57,764 bases of DNA from Deltaproteobacteria bacterium (GTDB lineage Bacteria > Myxococcota > XYA12-FULL-58-9): the NCBI GenBank assembly GCA_016218825.1, contig JACRCV010000024.1, positions 1 through 57,764 on the forward strand, written 5' to 3'. Below, piece by piece: positions 53,362 through 57,764 of the stretch; within the stretch, counting starts at the first letter, position 1, and the number at the start of each line of letters is the position of its first letter. Both the position numbers and the translations under genes were made by a program. Below the pieces are notes generated by a model, which saw only the letters and a program-made list of their open reading frames with translations, ran no database searches and was not told the origin of the DNA.

Positions 53362-53390
53362 CTTATACCGATCTGAAACCCGTTTGGCAA
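53362..53390 (-). promoter_or_regulatory. Sigma70-type promoter of the signalling/biosynthesis operon
   Basis: Reading the minus strand: TTGCCA (53390-53385), 17-bp spacer, TATAAG (53367-53362), each five of six to consensus, the best promoter in this window. It gives a leader of about 30 nt before the GTG at 53325. The interval up to 53461 is AT-richer than its surroundings; an incomplete inverted repeat CTCA-ACC-TGAG lies just downstream. Confidence 0.65.
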
Positions 53391-53461
53391 GCCGAAGCCA
53401 GACGGGCGCTGTAACTGGTTGTTTTGACTGAAGGACGAGGCGGGACCGGCCTCGACCATCA

Positions 53462-55801
53462 CTAGAAGCTCGGCTCGTCGAGGGTGGCGGTCGGCAGGCG
53501 CGGCGGCAGCTGCAGGGTCTTGTCGCCGTAGAGCGCGCTGTAGACCGCGAGGTTGCCGATGACGTGTCGCACGTAGCCGCGGGTCTCCTTGAACGGGATC
53601 TCTTCGACGAACTCATCGGTCAGCACGCCACCGCCGGTCTTGACCCACTCGGTGACCGCCCTGGGCCCGGCGTTGTAGGCCGACACCGTCAGCACCGGGT
53701 TGCCCTCGAACTTCGCCATCAGCTGCGCGAGGTACCAGGCGCCGAAGCGCACGTTGACGCCGGGGGAGTTGAGCATCTCGCTCGCGAACGGTTGGACCTC
53801 GAGGGCGTCGGCGATGCGCTCGGCGGTCGTCGGCAAGATCTGCATCAGGCCGCGCGCGTTCATCGGCGAGCGCACCTCCGGCCGGAAGGCGCTCTCCTGG
53901 CGCATCACCGCCAAGATCAACCACGGCGAGGTGCCGAACTCGGTGGCCGCGGCCTCGACCAGATCTGCGTGCGCCGCAGGGTACGCCAGATGAAAGAACG
54001 GCCGGCCGCCGGCGCGCGGTTCACCTCTGAGCTTGCCTGCAAACGCCGCGCTCGCGAGGCGGGACGCCCGGTCGTAGGCGCCGAGCGCGTGGTAGAGCCG
54101 CGCCCGACCGAGGATCGCCGAGCTGCCCTCAGCCACCGGCAAGTCCGGCAGTGCCGCGACCAGGTCGACCGCCTCGCGCCGCAACCCGAGTCGCACCAGC
54201 GTCAGCGCCCGCTGCCCGGTGGCCGAGCTCCAGTCGACGACTCCCGCTCCCCACGGCACCTCGGCGGGCTCGGGCGCGGTGTAGCTGCCGTCCGCCGGCA
54301 GCTCGTCCATCTCCGGCCCCGCCGCCGCGGCCGGCACGTCGCTGATCTCGCCCTCGATCGCCGGCGCCGCCTGCAACGCGGCCAACAGCGGCGGGGTCGA
54401 GAGCGCCAGGGTCTCGCCGGCGCCGAGCTCCTGCAGGCGCTGCCGGCTGAGCACACCATAATAGGACAGCGGCTCGAGGCGCGCCGCCTCGCTGAAGGCC
54501 GCCACCGCGTCGGCCTCGCGCGCCAGCGTCACCAAGACCCGGCCTTCCCAGTAGTGGGTGCGCTGCACCAGCTCGGAGCCGGCGTACTCGCGCCGCAGGC
54601 GGGCGAAGAGCGCCAGCAACGTCGGCAGGTCGCCCATCCGGTAGGTGTTCCAGGCCACGTACCACAGCGCCTCGTCCGCGCGTCGGTCCCGGGAATAGCG
54701 GCTCAAGAACTCGCCGAACAGCGCCACCGACTGGTCGTAGCGCCGGCTGTTGAACAGCAGCCACGCCGCCTTGAACAGCGCCTCGCGCGCCTCGCGCCGC
54801 GCCGGGTGCCGCGCCGCCAGGTCACGATAGGTAGCGATCGCGTGCTCGATGTCGCCGGAGGCCGACTGGGCGCGTGCCAGCCAGGACTGGTAGGTGAGCT
54901 GCTTGGGGCCAAGAGGCGCCCGCGCCAGCGCCTCGAGCACGGGGATGGCGGTCGCGAAGTCTCGCTCGTAGTAGGCGAGCTGCGCCTCGCGGAAGGTGGT
55001 GGCCTCACCCTGGAGCGCGCTGGCAACCGCGGCGCGCGCCTCGGCGAGCGCCACCCGGGCGGCTGTGAGCTGCCGCGCCTGCAACAGCCGCTCGGCCCGT
55101 TGCAGCAACACCTTGTGCGGCGCAGGCGGCACCAAGCCCTGGGCCTTGAGCACGGCGAGTCGGGCCAGCGCCGCCTCGCTGATCATCGTCGTCGGGCGGC
55201 TGAACGCCAGCGCGACGTAAGTCGCCACCGCGCTCACCGTTTGGCCGCTGACCTCGTCGATGCGCGCCAGGTTGTAGCGCGCGATCGCCGCCGATGGTGT
55301 CGTCGACCCACGACGCAGCGCCGTGCGATAGCCGCTCTGGGCCCGCGCCAGGTCGTTCGCGGCGAACGCGGCGTCGGCGAGTCCCAGCCACGCTTCGGTC
55401 ACGTAGGGCGAGGCCGGGAACTGGCGCAGCAGATGCTCCCAGACTTGCACCGCGCCGCCCCAATCGCCCGCCTGGCGCACCGCCCGGGCCCGCAGCGCGA
55501 CGACGACGTCGGCGACCTCGGGGAGGAAGGCCTCGAGCCCGTTCAGATACGTTCGCGCGGCCTCGGGGTCGCCGAGGTTCAGCGCGGCGCGGGCCGCGGT
55601 GAAGCGCGCCGTGGCGAGCGTGCCGTCGGCGGGCTCGCGCCCCAGAATCGCCGCCGCTGTAGCCAGCGCCTCGGGGTCGCGGCCGCGGTCCAGCGCCCCG
55701 ATCGCCTGCAGCGTCGTCCTGTCGTCGCCGATCGCGGCGAAGCCTGGGGCACAGGGCAGCCACACCCCCAAGATCACCGACAAAATCGACCGCCGACGCA
55801 T
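53462..55801 (-). CDS. slt: Soluble lytic murein transglycosylase with TPR-like domain
   Basis: This encodes 779 residues from MRRRSILSVILGVWL; the signal peptide ends near PGFAA. Residues about 30-560 are a helical TPR-like supercoil (VTEAWLGLADAAFAANDLARAQSGY, ATYRDLAARHPARREAREAL), as in Slt70's U-domain. The C-terminal lysozyme-like domain begins near 610: ILAVMRQESAFRPEVRSPM (catalytic Glu), GLMQILPTTA, VRFGAWYLAQL, LTVSAYNAGP and FKETRGYVRHVIGN. The enzyme cleaves peptidoglycan glycan strands in the periplasm to make 1,6-anhydro ends. The ATG at 55801 is chosen because the signal begins there. Confidence 0.9.
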   Translation of the reverse strand: MRRRSILSVILGVWLPCAPGFAAIGDDRTTLQAIGALDRGRDPEALATAAAILGREPADGTLATARFTAARAALNLGDPEAARTYLNGLEAFLPEVADVVVALRARAVRQAGDWGGAVQVWEHLLRQFPASPYVTEAWLGLADAAFAANDLARAQSGYRTALRRGSTTPSAAIARYNLARIDEVSGQTVSAVATYVALAFSRPTTMISEAALARLAVLKAQGLVPPAPHKVLLQRAERLLQARQLTAARVALAEARAAVASALQGEATTFREAQLAYYERDFATAIPVLEALARAPLGPKQLTYQSWLARAQSASGDIEHAIATYRDLAARHPARREAREALFKAAWLLFNSRRYDQSVALFGEFLSRYSRDRRADEALWYVAWNTYRMGDLPTLLALFARLRREYAGSELVQRTHYWEGRVLVTLAREADAVAAFSEAARLEPLSYYGVLSRQRLQELGAGETLALSTPPLLAALQAAPAIEGEISDVPAAAAGPEMDELPADGSYTAPEPAEVPWGAGVVDWSSATGQRALTLVRLGLRREAVDLVAALPDLPVAEGSSAILGRARLYHALGAYDRASRLASAAFAGKLRGEPRAGGRPFFHLAYPAAHADLVEAAATEFGTSPWLILAVMRQESAFRPEVRSPMNARGLMQILPTTAERIADALEVQPFASEMLNSPGVNVRFGAWYLAQLMAKFEGNPVLTVSAYNAGPRAVTEWVKTGGGVLTDEFVEEIPFKETRGYVRHVIGNLAVYSALYGDKTLQLPPRLPTATLDEPSF

Positions 55802-55926
55802 GAGCGTTAGCTTAGCCGGGTGGGGGTGGTTGCGCAAAAAATGGGAGACCGCCCTGCGCGCCGAGGGAGAGACGCGGACGCGTGGCGCCCAGCCGTGGGC
55901 GTCGCTCACTCAGCCGACTTGTCGGG

Positions 55927-57600
55927 CTAGAAACAGAACATGCTGCACACGGTCGTCCACGCGCCGCCGCTTCTTGCCGCTAGCTGATAGGTACTACCCG
56001 ACTTAGTGATCGAACAGGCCTGGAAAGTTCCGGCCGGCGAGCCGTTCGAGTTCACAGTTGAGAGCGCGCAGAACCGGGCCGCGACCGGGGTCGCAGGGCA
56101 AAGGACCGAGACGTCGGAGGTTGCAGTGCACGAATAGCTCGCAACGCCCAGATCGCCGCCAAGAATAGAGCCGTCCACGGTCAGGTTCCCCGTCACGTGC
56201 GCGCTCGACATCGTCGCCGCACCCATCGTGGCCGCGCCGTCGATGCGGAAGCCCGCGGTCTGAACCTGGACGGTTTGGTTTTGGATGTAGTTGGCGCTGT
56301 TCGCGGTCGGGGCGCGGGCGTCGGAGAGGCGCGCGTCGTTGCCCTGACAGATGGTGCCCGCGACAGTACCGTACGCCGGCAGCACGCTCTGAACGCGCGT
56401 CGTGGGATCGAACGGCGACACGGTGATGCCGTTGCCGCCGCTGATGCTCACGAGCGTCTCCGAGGTGTAGCCGCCGTCGGCCGCGCCGACGCCGTGGTCC
56501 CCGAAGCCTACGACCGCGTCGTCGACGACGATGGTCGACAGCGCGACGGCGTTGGTCTCGCCGCGGCTGACGAGCCCGTTGCCGGCCCCGAGCCCGAGCT
56601 GGCCGATGAACGCCACTGCGTCCGACGTCGACACCGTCGTCAGGGAGGGCCGGCCGCCGAGGGGCGCGAGGTCGGCGGCGACCTGATCGGTCCAGAATTG
56701 GCTCGTGTCGCCCGCCGTCGCGAGGATCAAGACGTCAGTCGGAGTGAGCAACAACACCAGGCCGTGCAGCGCTGTCGCGCCGGTCCCGGAGTTTGCCAGC
56801 TCCCGGGCGTCGGTCACCGTGTGGGTCGTGAGGTCGAAGATCACCGCGGCGACGCCGCCCACTACGCCGACCGACTCCTCGACCCCGTTGACCTTGATGC
56901 TGCGGCCGCCAACGCCGGTGGCGTCGGCGCGCACCGTGATCGTCGAGCTCAGCCCGCTCAACGTGCCGTTCAAGCGCAGCGTCGAATCCGCCGCGGTCGC
57001 GGTGTTCATCTCTCCGATCAATGTCGGAATGGAGACGCTCAAGCTGCCCGGATCACCCTTCTCGCCCTGAACCACCTGGATCTCCTGCGAGCACGTCCCG
57101 GCCTGGTTGGCTACTGCGAGCGTGTACTGGCCAGGCACGATCCCGGTCGCGGGTAGCTCGACCTCCATCGCGGTGTCAGAGGCGGTGCCGGCGCACAGAA
57201 CCACTGGAATGCTGTCCCCGGCGCCGGCGCTGGACCGCAGCGACACCTGCGCGCCGCTGAGCTGCCTGCCCTCGATGCGCAAACGCTGCAGCAAGTGTTG
57301 GCCGGCGTGCGCGGCGTCGGCCGTGCCGGTGCCGGTCACGCGATCGATCTCGGGCGCCGAGCACGGCTCGGTCGTGCACGGCTGACACACGCCCTCGACG
57401 CACAGGAATCCCGGGCTGCAGCTGCCCTGACAAATGGCGGCGCAGAACGAGTCGACGCAAACCTCGCCGCCGGCGCAGTCACTCGCAGATGAGCATCGAC
57501 CGGTCGGTACAACGGGCGCCGATGCCGGACAGCCGGTGAATGCGACGAACCCTACCGCCAGAGCTACGAGTTGCACCATCGCCCGAGAATGCGTCGTCAT
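55927..57600 (-). CDS. Lipoprotein with ILEI/PANDER-like and collagen-like segments
   Basis: This encodes 557 residues. The signal peptide has the lipobox FTGC. A cysteine-rich stretch (about 30-80, CSSASDCAGGEVCVDS, CQGSCSPGFLCVEGVCQPC) resembles EGF-like Dickkopf repeats. An Ig/IPT-like domain (about 85-175) and a collagen-like EKGDPGS follow. Residues about 220-330 (GGRSIKVNGVEESVGVVGG, VIFDLTTHTVTDAREL, GLVLLLTPTDVLILATAGD) fit the ILEI/PANDER domain otherwise known from FAM3 and glycosyltransferase-linked proteins. The later motif GTICQGNDARLSDARAPTA is that of phage tail-fibre proteins. Overall this looks like a surface fibre protein. A 15-nt C/G tract lies about 58 bp upstream. Confidence 0.68.
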   Translation of the reverse strand: MTTHSRAMVQLVALAVGFVAFTGCPASAPVVPTGRCSSASDCAGGEVCVDSFCAAICQGSCSPGFLCVEGVCQPCTTEPCSAPEIDRVTGTGTADAAHAGQHLLQRLRIEGRQLSGAQVSLRSSAGAGDSIPVVLCAGTASDTAMEVELPATGIVPGQYTLAVANQAGTCSQEIQVVQGEKGDPGSLSVSIPTLIGEMNTATAADSTLRLNGTLSGLSSTITVRADATGVGGRSIKVNGVEESVGVVGGVAAVIFDLTTHTVTDARELANSGTGATALHGLVLLLTPTDVLILATAGDTSQFWTDQVAADLAPLGGRPSLTTVSTSDAVAFIGQLGLGAGNGLVSRGETNAVALSTIVVDDAVVGFGDHGVGAADGGYTSETLVSISGGNGITVSPFDPTTRVQSVLPAYGTVAGTICQGNDARLSDARAPTANSANYIQNQTVQVQTAGFRIDGAATMGAATMSSAHVTGNLTVDGSILGGDLGVASYSCTATSDVSVLCPATPVAARFCALSTVNSNGSPAGTFQACSITKSGSTYQLAARSGGAWTTVCSMFCF

Positions 57601-57657
57601 GTTTCTCCCCTGGAGTCGTCAGTTGAGTTTGGCCACAGCCTGGGCCTTTCCTAGCGC

Positions 57658-57672
57658 GGGGGGGGGGGGGGG
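57658..57672. repeat. Poly-G tract, 15 nt
   Basis: Fifteen consecutive G (C on the coding strand) about 58 bp upstream of the ATG of the lipoprotein gene at 55927-57600, within the likely promoter region. Homopolymers of this length slip in replication and can switch expression, but are also where assemblies err. The rest of 57601-57764 shows nothing else. Confidence 0.75.
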
Positions 57673-57764
57673 TCGCGGCAACTGAATCAACCAAAGCAAC
57701 GAAACAAGATGAAGCGACCGAATCCACACACGGCAGCGCGGCAGGGCCGCGGCGGGGCGACCGG

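Noticed and set aside
1-57764. tRNA, rRNA or integrase attachment site
   Set aside because: No tRNA-like cloverleaf or CCA end, rRNA segment or integrase was seen on reading the intergenic regions; a covariance scan could not be run.

Overview
The window is high-GC DNA, about 70% G+C by eye, from a Gram-negative bacterium, most likely Myxococcota or a related deltaproteobacterial lineage. The evidence for this is a lipoprotein with 23 myxo-type cysteine-rich (DUF4215) repeats, several other large lipoproteins, DUF4388/PilZ/roadblock signalling proteins, many hybrid histidine kinases and a GH92 mannosidase. I saw no rRNA, tRNA or CRISPR.

Left part (1-12.2 kb): an IS200-like Y1 transposase cut by the window edge, with a degenerate repeat field (324-620) next to its 5' end; a small EF-hand-like protein; the cysteine-rich lipoprotein (1376-5893); a ROK sugar kinase (mak); a membrane-anchored protein made of about 34-residue helical repeats; a B12-binding radical SAM enzyme; and a MOT1-type molybdate/sulfate transporter.

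Signalling block (12.2-17.8 kb): DUF4388, PilZ, roadblock and V4R-like proteins. Between two of the genes lie the relic of a TPR protein and a 13-codon stub of a ParA ATPase that ends inside its Walker A motif. Then follow a choice-of-anchor lipoprotein, a DUF2934 protein and an EamA permease.

Accessory and metabolic part (20.5-30 kb): a nucleotidyltransferase pair resembling AbiE-type toxin-antitoxins; the gnd-zwf operon (its pathway partner pgl lies 10 kb away); an AAA ATPase coupled to a DUF4276 protein, a candidate defence pair; an acyl-CoA-binding protein; and dnaE.

30-44 kb: a lipoprotein with two tandem near-identical C-terminal modules; an RNase H-fold protein; pgl; a three-gene operon of hotdog thioesterase, NAD-dependent epimerase/3beta-HSD-like enzyme and steroid-5alpha-reductase-family membrane protein; an aminotransferase; a GH92 lipoprotein; a fusion of a kinase-like domain to a divergent SelO-like domain; an SCP2-like protein; another EF-hand-like protein; and wecB.

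44.2-53.4 kb (minus strand): a compact operon under a good sigma70-type promoter (TTGCCA-17-TATAAG). It encodes a DNA-binding response regulator, a ThDP-dependent acetolactate-synthase-like enzyme, a KAS III-like enzyme lacking the usual Asn, a large hybrid histidine kinase, a REC-histidine kinase and a HisC-like aminotransferase. Three biosynthetic enzymes locked to three two-component proteins suggest a small-molecule signal that is made and sensed by one operon. This is the most interesting system here.

The window ends with a soluble lytic transglycosylase and a lipoprotein carrying an ILEI/PANDER-like domain, which has a 15-nt poly-G tract upstream.
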